From Bdellovibrionaceae bacterium UBA1609 (lineage in GTDB: Bacteria; Bdellovibrionota; Bdellovibrionia; Bdellovibrionales; UBA1609): a DNA stretch of 64,000 nucleotides. Where the stretch lies: NCBI GenBank assembly GCA_002321895.1, contig DCMZ01000003.1, positions 62,001-126,000 of the forward strand. Reading direction: 5' to 3'. The position numbers and the translations under genes are program-made. Below the pieces are notes generated by a model, which was not told the origin of the DNA, did no database searches, and saw only the letters and a list, made by a program, of their open reading frames with translations. Below, piece after piece: positions 34,971-43,167 of the stretch. The stretch's first letter is position 1, and every line of letters starts with the position of its first letter.

Positions 34971-36327
34971 AGAATATGCCCCCTCCTTTACACTTATCAC
35001 AACCGGGAGACAGGCGCTGAAAACGTTAATTTTAACCACCTATGCCTTGTTCTCGTTTGCTTTAATTTTCTTTGCTCAACCCGCGCAAGCCATTAACTGC
35101 CACTATTTATTTTCCTATCCCGGAGCCCTCAGCAGACCTAATTTATTTGAAACTCTACTCCGACACCAACGAGAATTGAAAAAGACCGAGACAAATCCCC
35201 AAGAGGAAAAGGCTGTCATAGACAAAATATCAACCTTCGTAAAACACACCTCTACTATGGGAATTTTCGAGCTCAATAGTATTGTGCACTCCAAAACACT
35301 CAATAAAACTCAAAGAAAACTCATCTTAAACTCTATTGTTCGTTTAGAAGAGTTGGCCCAAACAATTAACACTATCGATAACCATAGATTCCTTAATCGC
35401 AATGAGTATTTAAGAGAGATACAGTTTTTGATCCAAAAGATCTTTAGCCATATCCACAACGGTCGGGTGACCTTTGAGTCAGGCCGATTATCTCCAGATC
35501 AAGCCTTACCCCATTCCCCCTTTGCACTTTTAAAAAAGTCACACTCACTATCTCAATATATTTGGAACAAGATTCAGACCACAAACCATCCAGACATATC
35601 TACTTTTAAAGATATTTCTGAACTGAATCCCTATCTTGAATCCCTGCGTGAAGAATTAACTTACATCGGTTCAGCTTTAAAAGAACAAAAAATAAAATTT
35701 GAAAGAGAAATTAAGGAACTCAACACCCTCATCGATGGCTTCGAGAATCAGCTGAAATATTCCCTAGAGGGAATGAATGACAATCAGATAAAACGACTAG
35801 AAGCTCAAATGGGAAAAGATGACTTAGCATTAGCCATGACCAACGCAGAAATAGAAAATAGACTCTATGGTGTATCTACCGCCTATAGATCTATGTTGGC
35901 GGAACTTTGGGTTATGCTACGTACCCCTCTTTTAAACCAGGTCTATTATTTCAATGTCACTCCCAAAGAGTTTCTGAGCCCGCAATTGGCAGCGCGTCTT
36001 CCCGAGAGAATGCAGGATAAGGAGCTGGATATCTTTTCTCAATCGAGTCTTCTTGGAAGCCCAATCAGCTATCTCGGGGAAGTAAAATACTTTCTGGCAC
36101 CTCTAAATATGGACAACACCAGATGGATCGATCTGGTGGGTGCCCCGAAGAAAAAGAAACGAGGACAAATTCCTAAGATGCATGATCTCATGCATCGACT
36201 TGCTGAGCCTTCATACGAAGTTCATCTATTTCTCATCAATGGGGTGACTGAGTCCACCAAATGGGAGCTGGAACAAAGAAATGTTATTGTACATGGTCCA
36301 GTTTTTCCTGACCGCATCTCTCACTAA
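34966..36327 (+). CDS. Exported protein with coiled coil and PD-(D/E)XK nuclease-like signature
   Basis: 453 residues. A long signal-peptide region ends ALIFFAQPAQA (about residue 42), and the mature protein begins INCHYLF. Residues about 230-290 are strongly helical and charged (coiled coil). The C-terminal part shows AELWVML (E313), then KELDIFSQ (E353, D355) and SYLGEVKYF (E372-x-K374). The E-x-D ... G-E-V-K pattern with about 15 residues between is the core of the PD-(D/E)XK fold. A secreted or periplasmic nuclease is inferred; no search was run. No clear ribosome site; see the inverted repeat over the ATG. Confidence 0.7.
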   Translation: MKEYAPSFTLITTGRQALKTLILTTYALFSFALIFFAQPAQAINCHYLFSYPGALSRPNLFETLLRHQRELKKTETNPQEEKAVIDKISTFVKHTSTMGIFELNSIVHSKTLNKTQRKLILNSIVRLEELAQTINTIDNHRFLNRNEYLREIQFLIQKIFSHIHNGRVTFESGRLSPDQALPHSPFALLKKSHSLSQYIWNKIQTTNHPDISTFKDISELNPYLESLREELTYIGSALKEQKIKFEREIKELNTLIDGFENQLKYSLEGMNDNQIKRLEAQMGKDDLALAMTNAEIENRLYGVSTAYRSMLAELWVMLRTPLLNQVYYFNVTPKEFLSPQLAARLPERMQDKELDIFSQSSLLGSPISYLGEVKYFLAPLNMDNTRWIDLVGAPKKKKRGQIPKMHDLMHRLAEPSYEVHLFLINGVTESTKWELEQRNVIVHGPVFPDRISH

Positions 36328-36342
36328 TGCTAAATTTTAGCA
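36328..36342 (+). repeat. Palindrome directly before the start codon of the next gene
   Basis: TGCTAAA-T-TTTAGCA (36328-36342), 7-bp arms around one base, fills the gap between the upstream stop (36325-36327) and the ATG at 36343. It takes the place of a ribosome-binding site, which is not visible. Confidence 0.5.
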
Positions 36343-37314
36343 ATGCGTTTATTTCGATTTTTGATACTTATTTTCTCTCTCCTTATTGGCGTTATCGCGT
36401 CATCTGCCGAGAATGCCCCGCTACTAAAAAAGAAAGTGTATGACTATGGTAAGAAGCCTGTTCAGAACCTAGTAAAAACTAGGAACAGAATAACAGACGG
36501 TGTGAAACGCTTTTCCAGCGGTATAGATAGTTTTTTTGCCGCCGAAAGATCTGAAGCTGAGTCCAATAAATCACATATAAAATTGCGGGTACAAAGCATT
36601 TTTGAACAGTATGAAAAAGCGGATCTCGACTTAAAGATCACGGGCCGGCTCTCTCTTCCACGTACTGAAGAAAGGCTTCAGCTTATTGTTGAAAGTGAAG
36701 ATGAAAACAATATTGATAGTGGTGATGCTCAAGTCAACAACCCCAATGAAGACGCTGAAGAGAATACCACTTCTGCCGGGCTTAGATATTTCTTGGATAA
36801 TAATGACCGTAACTTCAAATGGAACATTGATGGCGGAATTCGAATTGATTCTGGGGTTGACCCATTTATAGGCACACGCTTCAGAAAGTCATACTTTCAC
36901 GATGCATGGGAGTTTCGCTTTGTAGAGACGGTAGAGTGGGTCGACTCCACAGGAGTCTCCGCTAAATCCGAATATATTATGGATCGCCCCTTTGCCGGCC
37001 GATTTCTATTTCGCCAATACAATGGAGCTCGCTGGAGAGAGATTAACGACACCATTACTATGTATCATAGCTATAACATCATTCATCAATTCAAAAAGAA
37101 ACAGGCGATCTCCTACCAAATCGGTATGCAAGGACTGAATCGACCAGCACTTTTTGCTGAAACCTATTATGCTTCGGTGAGTTTTCGCGCACTTATATAT
37201 AAAAACTGGCTCTATATGACCTTACAACCCGGCTATATTTACAGGAAAGAAGATCAGTTTCGCCAGCGAAGGCAACTCCTCCTTTTATTTGATGTTTTTT
37301 TTGGAGACCCCTAA
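36343..37314 (+). CDS. Exported protein, possible outer-membrane beta-barrel
   Basis: 323 residues with signal peptide MRLFRFLILIFSLLIGVIAS then SAE. No family recognised. An acidic stretch (about 115-150: EDENNIDSGDAQ, NEDAEENT) precedes a C-terminal half of alternating hydrophobic/aromatic strands (SAKSEYIMDRPFAGRFLFRQ, AISYQIGMQGLNRPALFAET, LYMTLQPGYIYRKEDQ), ending LLLFDVFFGDP. This pattern is typical of outer-membrane barrel proteins. 15 bp after the nuclease-like gene, likely the same transcript. Confidence 0.7.
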   Translation: MRLFRFLILIFSLLIGVIASSAENAPLLKKKVYDYGKKPVQNLVKTRNRITDGVKRFSSGIDSFFAAERSEAESNKSHIKLRVQSIFEQYEKADLDLKITGRLSLPRTEERLQLIVESEDENNIDSGDAQVNNPNEDAEENTTSAGLRYFLDNNDRNFKWNIDGGIRIDSGVDPFIGTRFRKSYFHDAWEFRFVETVEWVDSTGVSAKSEYIMDRPFAGRFLFRQYNGARWREINDTITMYHSYNIIHQFKKKQAISYQIGMQGLNRPALFAETYYASVSFRALIYKNWLYMTLQPGYIYRKEDQFRQRRQLLLLFDVFFGDP

Positions 37315-37412
37315 TCCAAGTAGTGACTTTAAAAGAAGGCTAAAATCCTCTATTGTACCTATCGAACACCAAATAATTGGCCTTCGACTTTAAGGTTTGC
37401 TAGGATCGCTCC

Positions 37413-38036
37413 ATGGAAAAAGCAAAGGAAATGGGTATGAGTCGATGGAATCCAATACGTCAATTGCGACTCCTTTATCTTTGGACAATGAAGTGGGCTG
37501 AGCACCCTAAAGCAGAACCGGCTTTAGGTATTTTTTCTATGATTGAAGGCATCTTCTTTCCTATCCCTATTGATCCCTTTTTGCTAGCCATGAGCGCAGG
37601 AAAGCCCAAGCGTAGCTTACGCTTTGCTGCCATCGCCTCCATAGGATCCGTGATTGGCGGAACCATTGGTTATTATGTCGGATATTTATTTTGGGATCAT
37701 TTGAAAGAGTTTTTCTTCACTTACTTTTTCCCCGCAGAAAAGTTCGATGCCGTGGCTCTAAAATTCCAAACCGATGCTTTTTTAGCAGTGTTCTTAGCTA
37801 GCTTTACCCCCATCCCCTATAAGGTCTTTGCTGTTGCCGGAGGCGTTTTTCAAATTAATATTTGGACTTTTGTAACGGCTTCGATTGTTGGAAGAAGTCT
37901 TCGCTTTTTCGTGATTGGATTTTTATTTTATTACTGGGGCGCGCCCATCCGAGACTATATCGAGAGACATTTTGATCGACTCACCATTGCTCTAGGCGTG
38001 ATTTGTGTGGCCCTGTTTGTAATTTATCGACTTTAG
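37413..38036 (+). CDS. DedA/VTT-family membrane protein (YqaA-like)
   Basis: 207 residues. The N-terminal WAEHPKAEPALGIFSMIEGI and FFPIPIDPFLLAMSAGKPKR followed by SLRFAAIASIGSVIGGTIGY, then FLAVFLASFTPIPYKVFAVA and GGVF, are hallmarks of the SNARE-associated/VTT family (YqaA subgroup). About four helices in the inner membrane; members handle envelope lipids such as undecaprenyl phosphate or phospholipid flipping. Start uncertain: ATG 37413, 37431 or 37437; the last has AAAGGA 7 nt upstream. Confidence 0.85.
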   Translation: MEKAKEMGMSRWNPIRQLRLLYLWTMKWAEHPKAEPALGIFSMIEGIFFPIPIDPFLLAMSAGKPKRSLRFAAIASIGSVIGGTIGYYVGYLFWDHLKEFFFTYFFPAEKFDAVALKFQTDAFLAVFLASFTPIPYKVFAVAGGVFQINIWTFVTASIVGRSLRFFVIGFLFYYWGAPIRDYIERHFDRLTIALGVICVALFVIYRL

Positions 38037-38049
38037 ATAGGTGATTTAA

Positions 38050-39108
38050 GTGTCTCATTTACATTTTGACCCAGAAATTTCGGGCAGCATAGAATCCGGA
38101 TTATTTGGCATCCCTACCACCGCTGATAAAAGTGAGCTCTGGCTACTCCCTGTACCTTGGGAGGCCACAGCCTCCTATGGTGGAGGCGCAGCGGCGGGTC
38201 CCAATACAATTTTAAATGAAAGTACTCAGTTGGACTTCTATATTCATGGCATTGAAAACCATTATCTAAAGGGCTTTCACTGGTTAGAGGAATCCAGCGA
38301 GCTTCACACTCTTAATAAGCTCACTAAACCTATGGCTGCCAATGTTATGGATGAGCTATCTAGCAAACCCATAAATGAATTAAGCCCTGAAGCAATAGAC
38401 TCCCTGAAGCAAGTCAACAAAGCTTCAGAAAGAGTGAATCAGGTCGTATATGAGACTGCTAAGCAGGCACACGATCAGGGGAAATTATTTGCTACCGTAG
38501 GCGGTGATCACTCCTGCCCGTTGGGAGCCATCCAGTTACTATCTGAAAAGTACAATGGTGACTTCGGCATTTTGCATATAGATGCTCACTTTGATCTTCG
38601 CGATAGCTATCAGGGCTTTAAATACTCTCACGCCTCAATCATTAAAAACGCTTTGGATTTACCACAACCGCCAAAATCCTTAGTCCAGTGGGGAATTCGT
38701 GATTATGCCCAGTCCGAATTTGAACTGGCCACGGAGCATCCGTCTATCCACTTTTTGCTCGACAGTGCTTATCATGAAGCTCGATCTCTAGGTAAAACCT
38801 TAGCCCTTCTCTGCGAGGAGTGGATTCAATATTTACCTAAAAATGTTTATATCTCTTTTGATATTGATGGACTTATGCCTCATCTATGCCCCAATACAGG
38901 AACCCCTGTTCCAGGCGGTTTAGAGTTTAACGATGCTCTCTTTTTAATTCGAACTCTAGTTAAATCTGGTCGTAGAATCATCGGCTTTGATCTTTGCGAA
39001 GTCAGTCCGGATCCCAATGCGAGCGGCGCCCAATGGGACGGTAATGTGGGCGCTCGTATATTGTTCCAATTGTGTTCTTGGACCTTAGAAAGCCAGTCGA
39101 ATGAGTAA
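38050..39108 (+). CDS. Ureohydrolase (agmatinase/arginase family)
   Basis: 352 residues from GTG 38050 (AGGTGA upstream). All six Mn ligands of the family are visible: GGDHS (H154), HIDAHFD (D178, H180, D182) and SFDID (D271, D273), plus the substrate loop GTPVPGGLEF. It hydrolyses a guanidino group to urea: agmatine to putrescine, or arginine to ornithine. With speA 5 kb upstream, agmatinase is attractive but undecided. It is longer than E. coli SpeB (306 aa), with an insert around residues 90-135. The next gene overlaps its 3' end by 8 bp. Confidence 0.9.
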   Translation: MSHLHFDPEISGSIESGLFGIPTTADKSELWLLPVPWEATASYGGGAAAGPNTILNESTQLDFYIHGIENHYLKGFHWLEESSELHTLNKLTKPMAANVMDELSSKPINELSPEAIDSLKQVNKASERVNQVVYETAKQAHDQGKLFATVGGDHSCPLGAIQLLSEKYNGDFGILHIDAHFDLRDSYQGFKYSHASIIKNALDLPQPPKSLVQWGIRDYAQSEFELATEHPSIHFLLDSAYHEARSLGKTLALLCEEWIQYLPKNVYISFDIDGLMPHLCPNTGTPVPGGLEFNDALFLIRTLVKSGRRIIGFDLCEVSPDPNASGAQWDGNVGARILFQLCSWTLESQSNE

Positions 39109-39544
39109 AAAGCTTTGGTATGAAGAAGGCATACGATTTGAATGCCAGGGATCCGGGAAATGCTGTACCTCTCACGGTGAGTATGGCTGGGTCTTTCTAT
39201 CTAAAAAAGATATAAAGCGATTTTCAGAATATTTCGAACTCAGTGTCTCAGAGTTTAAAAAAATTTATTGTGATCAATCAGAAGGTGTTTGGCATCTCAA
39301 GGAAAAGATGGATGATCCTGATTGTATGTTTTTGAAAGATAATCAATGCTCCGCATATGAGGCCCGCCCCACTCAGTGCCGTACTTGGCCTTTCTGGCCG
39401 GATACTATGCAAGCTAAGGCATGGAAAAAGGAAGTGGCTTCATTTTGCCCAGGCGTTGGCAAAGGAAAATTATACTCTAAAAAAGAAATTGAAAAACAAG
39501 TGGAAGAAGCGGCCCGAGTGGATGAAGAGCTATTCTTTTCATAA
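39101..39544 (+). CDS. YkgJ-family cysteine cluster protein
   Basis: 147 residues. Start RFECQGSGKCCTSHGEYGWV, then DPDCMFLKDNQCSAYEARPT and QCRTWPFWPD; the C-x5-CC ... C-x7-C ... C-x-x-x-PF pattern is the UPF0153 (YkgJ) zinc/Fe-S cluster family. Function unknown. It overlaps the ureohydrolase stop by 8 bp, so it is co-translated with it. Two hairpins follow. Confidence 0.9.
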   Translation: MSKKLWYEEGIRFECQGSGKCCTSHGEYGWVFLSKKDIKRFSEYFELSVSEFKKIYCDQSEGVWHLKEKMDDPDCMFLKDNQCSAYEARPTQCRTWPFWPDTMQAKAWKKEVASFCPGVGKGKLYSKKEIEKQVEEAARVDEELFFS

Positions 39545-39571
39545 AACTCGAAAGTGCCGAATGAGATAGAA

Positions 39572-39630
39572 AATTGGTCAAATCCATCTGACCAATTAAA
39601 AAAGCCCAACTTCGAGTCGGGCTTTTTTTT
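39572..39630. terminator. Tandem hairpins between convergent genes (bidirectional terminator)
   Basis: First stem AATTGGTCA (39572-39580) / TGACCAATT (39589-39597). Second stem AAAAAAGCCC (39598-39607) / GGGCTTTTTT (39619-39628) with inner ACT/AGT pairing and a run of eight T. The second also has a run of A on its 5' side, so it works for the convergent cysteine-cluster and DksA-like genes. Confidence 0.85.
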
Positions 39631-39638
39631 AAAATCAA

Positions 39639-40013
39639 TTATCGAGTGGATGCGTAGCGCTTATCCATAGATTCACGAATTTCAGCGCCTTCGATACTTA
39701 ACCGAGTCCAAGGAATCGCCAACAAACGATCCGTTTCAATATTTTCCTCGGTCTCTTCACAAATACCATATGTACCTTGATCAATACGATGTAAGGCCAT
39801 TTCAATTTCTACAAGTTGCTTGCGAAGTCTTTCGTTCATTCTTAAAAACTCACTCTCGGCAAGCGCTCTTACGGTTTGGTCGCCTTCATCCCCGCCCTTC
39901 TCTTCAGTGGCCAAATTTCTACGAGCCTCCTGAACACGGTTTAAAATATCAGACTTTGTTTGAATGAGCTTGTCTCTGCACTGATCAATAAGATCTTGAG
40001 ATATAGTCGTCAT
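39639..40013 (-). CDS. DksA/TraR-family protein with degenerate zinc finger (single cysteine)
   Basis: 124 residues. The coiled-coil tip has D42-x2-D45-Q-T (DksA: D-x2-D-x-A). The C-terminal finger reads GTYGICEETEENI ... LLAIPWTRLSIEGAE: one cysteine (C85), with T88, S106 and G109 at the other three zinc positions. This resembles single- or two-cysteine DksA variants known in Pseudomonas aeruginosa (DksA2) and Rhodobacter, which work without zinc. It likely binds RNA polymerase with ppGpp. GGGGGG ribosome site. Monocistronic. Confidence 0.9.
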   Translation of the reverse strand: MTTISQDLIDQCRDKLIQTKSDILNRVQEARRNLATEEKGGDEGDQTVRALAESEFLRMNERLRKQLVEIEMALHRIDQGTYGICEETEENIETDRLLAIPWTRLSIEGAEIRESMDKRYASTR

Positions 40014-40317
40014 TGTAATTACCCCCCATTAAATTCCTCAAAAGACATTGTAAAAAAGTGCCAATTTGGAACTGCACTATTTACACACTATTCAGTTTGG
40101 GTTGGCAAGAAGAAATCTTAAAAACTCTTAAACGTTATAAGTGCCTGACTTAAGTCATGTTTGCTTAATTTCTTTGCAAGCCATCCCAGCTAATTTGAAT
40201 ATCTTAAACAAAGTGACTTAAATGCAAAAGATTATTAAACCGAGCCTGCTAAATCCAGACTTATCTCCTAGGACGAATCTGGTTTTCGGCTCCAGTAGAG
40301 GCTCCCAGACGATTCTC
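40014..40317. other. 304-bp intergenic region with imperfect hairpin
   Basis: No ORF of note. On the minus strand TTGCCA then 17 bp then TGTAAA around 40080-40110 could be the dksA-like promoter (weak). At 40242-40292 nested arms GAGCC/GGCTC and CCAGA/TCTGG form an imperfect hairpin downstream of the SH3 gene; the following T-run is poor, so terminator status is doubtful. Confidence 0.4.
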
Positions 40318-40791
40318 TTAATACTTAACTCGGATCTTTTGAATCGGTAACCAGAGCGCACTTTTATGAACCCAACCGACAGTTCCCAGATCGTTGGCCA
40401 ATTGGTACCAACTGCCTTTTTGTCCGACACGACGGAAAGACTCATACTTTAATGCTATGCGATAATCTGAGTAGGGGAAACTCGTCCCCGGTCCATTTCT
40501 CACATTCACTCGCTCTAATTTTATAGCAGCACAGGGATATTTCTTTGTCAGAAGTGAGGAATAGATCCAATGCCTCTCACCATCCAGGTCCGCCACTTTA
40601 AACCAATTGCCTTTTTTTGAAACACGCACCAGAGGCATATACTTTCCCACCACCCACTGAATCTTCGAATTGGATTTCGGTTGAGACCTTAGATTGGCTC
40701 GTGTGGATTTGACGCAAAAAGCCTCCGCCAGAGAGGTCTGCAGAAAAAAAACAAAAATAATAATAAGGAAATGTAGAACAGGATTACTCAT
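40318..40791 (-). CDS. Exported tandem SH3-domain protein
   Basis: 157 residues. Signal peptide (LHFLIIIFVFFLQTSLAEA), then two bacterial SH3 repeats: TRANLRSQPKSNSKI ... GNWFKVADLDGERHWIYSSL and RVNVRNGPGTSFPYSDY ... GSWYQLANDLGTVGWVHKSA. Such domains bind peptidoglycan or other envelope partners. Each repeat keeps the N-(L/V)-R-x-x-P and W-(F/Y) anchors. Divergent from the CaCA antiporter with only 33 bp between starts. Confidence 0.88.
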   Translation of the reverse strand: MSNPVLHFLIIIFVFFLQTSLAEAFCVKSTRANLRSQPKSNSKIQWVVGKYMPLVRVSKKGNWFKVADLDGERHWIYSSLLTKKYPCAAIKLERVNVRNGPGTSFPYSDYRIALKYESFRRVGQKGSWYQLANDLGTVGWVHKSALWLPIQKIRVKY

Positions 40792-40824
40792 GAATAGGTT
40801 AATGCTATAAGTAATAACGAAGTT

Positions 40825-41766
40825 ATGGAAGTTTTATTGAACGTTGGGCAACTCATCATTGGTTTTGCCATCCTTATTGTGGGTGGTGAGGCATTGGTAC
40901 GCTCCGCCATCAGCATTGCCATTCGAGTTAAAGTGAGTCCACTTGTTATTGGCCTCACTATCGTTGCCGCCGGAACCTCTGCACCAGAGCTCATTACTAG
41001 TGTCTTGGCTTCTTTGAAAGGGTCTCCTGACATCGCTGTAGGAAATGTGATTGGCTCAAACATATTTAATATTCTCGCGATACTTGGTATTGCCAGTCTC
41101 GTCCGACCCAATTTAATTGAACGGTCTCTGAAGCGCTTTGAAATTCCCGCGCTGATTGGATTCTCACTTCTTTTTTATTTAGCCGGGTTTGACGAGGTGA
41201 TTTTGCGATGGGAAGGCGCCCTGGGATTGGTGATTAGTGTCGCCTTTCTTTGGTACGCGGTTCGCCGCGCAAAGGCTCAGGGGGCTGCACTCGATAGTGA
41301 AGAAGACGTCGATGTATTAAAAAATGTTTACTACGATATGGGTTTTCTCATCGTTGGCATGTTGGCTCTGGCTGGAGGGGCACAGTTAGCCCTTACTGCT
41401 GGCGAAACATTGGGTCGTTTAGCAGGACTTTCTGAAAGAGTGATTGGCATTACCATAATATCGATCGGCACGGGACTACCAGAACTAGCCACATCCGCAG
41501 TGGCAGCCCTCAGAGGTCGCAATGATATTGCCGTCACCAATGTGATTGGTTCAAATATAATGAACACACTCATTGTTGTGGGCACAACCGCAGTTATCAC
41601 CCCCATTAATATTTCTAAACAGCTGATAGAAGTGGATGCTATATGGATGATCGGCGTAACCCTACTGCTCGTACCAATATGTATGAAGCCCAAATCAACT
41701 ATTGATAGATATACAGGCTCTTCCTTACTTGTCGTTTATCTTATTTATTTAGCAACTCTGTTATAG
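40825..41766 (+). CDS. Calcium/sodium antiporter (CaCA family, YrbG-like)
   Basis: 313 residues. Two inverted alpha-repeats carry the ion-binding motifs: VIGLTIVAAGTSAPELITSV with AVGNVIGSNIFNILAI, and VIGITIISIGTGLPELATSA with AVTNVIGSNIMNTLIV. Ten helices expected. Inner-membrane exchanger of Ca2+ for Na+ or H+. Its last 6 bp overlap the convergent fxsA gene. Confidence 0.93.
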   Translation: MEVLLNVGQLIIGFAILIVGGEALVRSAISIAIRVKVSPLVIGLTIVAAGTSAPELITSVLASLKGSPDIAVGNVIGSNIFNILAILGIASLVRPNLIERSLKRFEIPALIGFSLLFYLAGFDEVILRWEGALGLVISVAFLWYAVRRAKAQGAALDSEEDVDVLKNVYYDMGFLIVGMLALAGGAQLALTAGETLGRLAGLSERVIGITIISIGTGLPELATSAVAALRGRNDIAVTNVIGSNIMNTLIVVGTTAVITPINISKQLIEVDAIWMIGVTLLLVPICMKPKSTIDRYTGSSLLVVYLIYLATLL

Positions 41767-42285
41767 GGACTCATCGCCTCTAGAATTAATATCCTTAATT
41801 TCACGAGGAGTTACATCTCGTGGAGTTGTGCCTTCGGAATCACTATAAAACTGGGTGGACTGATAATGAAACCCAGACTGAGGCCCGCCCTTACCAGACG
41901 AATAAAACTGAACCTGACCCAATTGAATCTTTTTGGAAAACCATCTCTTTAAGAAAAACGAAATTAGATTTCTCGTCCCCGGCAGCACAAAACTAAACCC
42001 AAAGACATCCGTTATGATCCCCGGCGTGACCAACAGCAACCCACCCGCAAAAATCAAAAGACCGTGAATCATAGCATCGGCAGGAACTTGACCTTGAGTC
42101 ATCTGTGACTGAATCTGCATAAGGACCTGTCGCCCCTGGCTTCGAGCCAAAAAAGCGCCTACAAATCCCGTTAACAGAACAAGCATAACCGTGTTACCGC
42201 CACCCCAGATGTCCGCCACTTGGAAAAGTAAGTAAAGCTCTACTACGGGCATCAACGTGAACAGGAATAACAACAAAAAAATCAT
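41761..42285 (-). CDS. fxsA: FxsA-family cytoplasmic membrane protein
   Basis: 174 residues from ATG 42285. Helices MIFLLLFLFTLMPVVELYLL and TVMLVLLTGFVGAFLARSQG, then MIHGLLIFAGGLLLVTPGII and TDVFGFSFVLPGTRN, the FxsA signature. E. coli FxsA relieves phage T7 exclusion by F when overproduced; its normal role is unknown. The start overlaps the exonuclease stop by one base (TGATG), so they are translationally coupled. The C-terminal 40 residues are hydrophilic and poorly conserved. Confidence 0.88.
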   Translation of the reverse strand: MIFLLLFLFTLMPVVELYLLFQVADIWGGGNTVMLVLLTGFVGAFLARSQGRQVLMQIQSQMTQGQVPADAMIHGLLIFAGGLLLVTPGIITDVFGFSFVLPGTRNLISFFLKRWFSKKIQLGQVQFYSSGKGGPQSGFHYQSTQFYSDSEGTTPRDVTPREIKDINSRGDESL

Positions 42286-43055
42286 CAACTCAACTCCAAC
42301 ACAACAGGACAATGATCACTGCCCTCAATATCATCTAAAATTTCACAGGATTTAATTCGATCTTTTAAATTTTCAGAGACGCAAATATGATCAATTCTCC
42401 ATCCTCGATTACCAAAACGCGCATTTTCTCTGTAGCTCCACCAAGTGAACTTATCTTTTACGTCCTTGTTGAATAGGCGAAATCCATCCACAAATCCCAA
42501 ATCCAAGAACTGCTGAAACCATTCCCGCTCTTCCGGCAAGAAACCACTCTCATTCGCCAGTGCTTCTTTGTCGTAAACATCAGAATCCATATAGGCGACG
42601 TTATAGTCTCCCAGCACAATAATGGACTTGCCAGCTGCCAACTCCATTTTCAAATGACGATTGAGCTTCAATAGAAATTCTTGCTTAAAATCGTGCCTCT
42701 CCTTACCGGATGCCCCGTTGGGAAAGTATATGTTATACAAATCAAATTCTTTGTGGACAGTACGGATGACTCGACCTTCCCAGTCAAACTTGGGAATTCC
42801 TAGTCCACGCTCAATGGATTGAGGTTTATCTTTAGTGAAAGTGGCAACTCCTGAGTAACCTTTCCTACGACCAGAAAAGAAATAGCTGTTGCGATTCAGC
42901 TCACTAATGGACTTAGCTGTTAGCTGATCTCGATGAGCCTTGGTCTCCTGAATACATAAAATATCGGGATCAAAATCCTTCACAAACTGAGCAAAACCTT
43001 TTTTGCTTACAGCACGAATACCATTAACATTCCAAGTAATTATCTTCATAGGCAT
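42285..43055 (-). CDS. xthA: Exodeoxyribonuclease III
   Basis: 256 residues from ATG 43055 (43049 is equally possible). MKIITWNVNGIRAVSKKGF, CIQETKAHRDQL (Glu metal ligand), YFPNGA, VLGDYNVAY (D/N), GWRIDHICVSENL and the final GSDHCPVVLEL (catalytic D-H pair) are the ExoIII/AP-endonuclease motifs in order. It repairs abasic sites and degrades 3' ends. Operon with fxsA. Confidence 0.94.
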   Translation of the reverse strand: MPMKIITWNVNGIRAVSKKGFAQFVKDFDPDILCIQETKAHRDQLTAKSISELNRNSYFFSGRRKGYSGVATFTKDKPQSIERGLGIPKFDWEGRVIRTVHKEFDLYNIYFPNGASGKERHDFKQEFLLKLNRHLKMELAAGKSIIVLGDYNVAYMDSDVYDKEALANESGFLPEEREWFQQFLDLGFVDGFRLFNKDVKDKFTWWSYRENARFGNRGWRIDHICVSENLKDRIKSCEILDDIEGSDHCPVVLELS

Positions 43056-43167
43056 CTTGTAACGACAGGCCATTTAATTCTCAAATTCTTTTTTGTTTTT
43101 CCAACTCAATGCCTATAGTATGGCCGTCAGTTCAATTTGATGCGATTAGCCAATAGAGATGTGAAAA

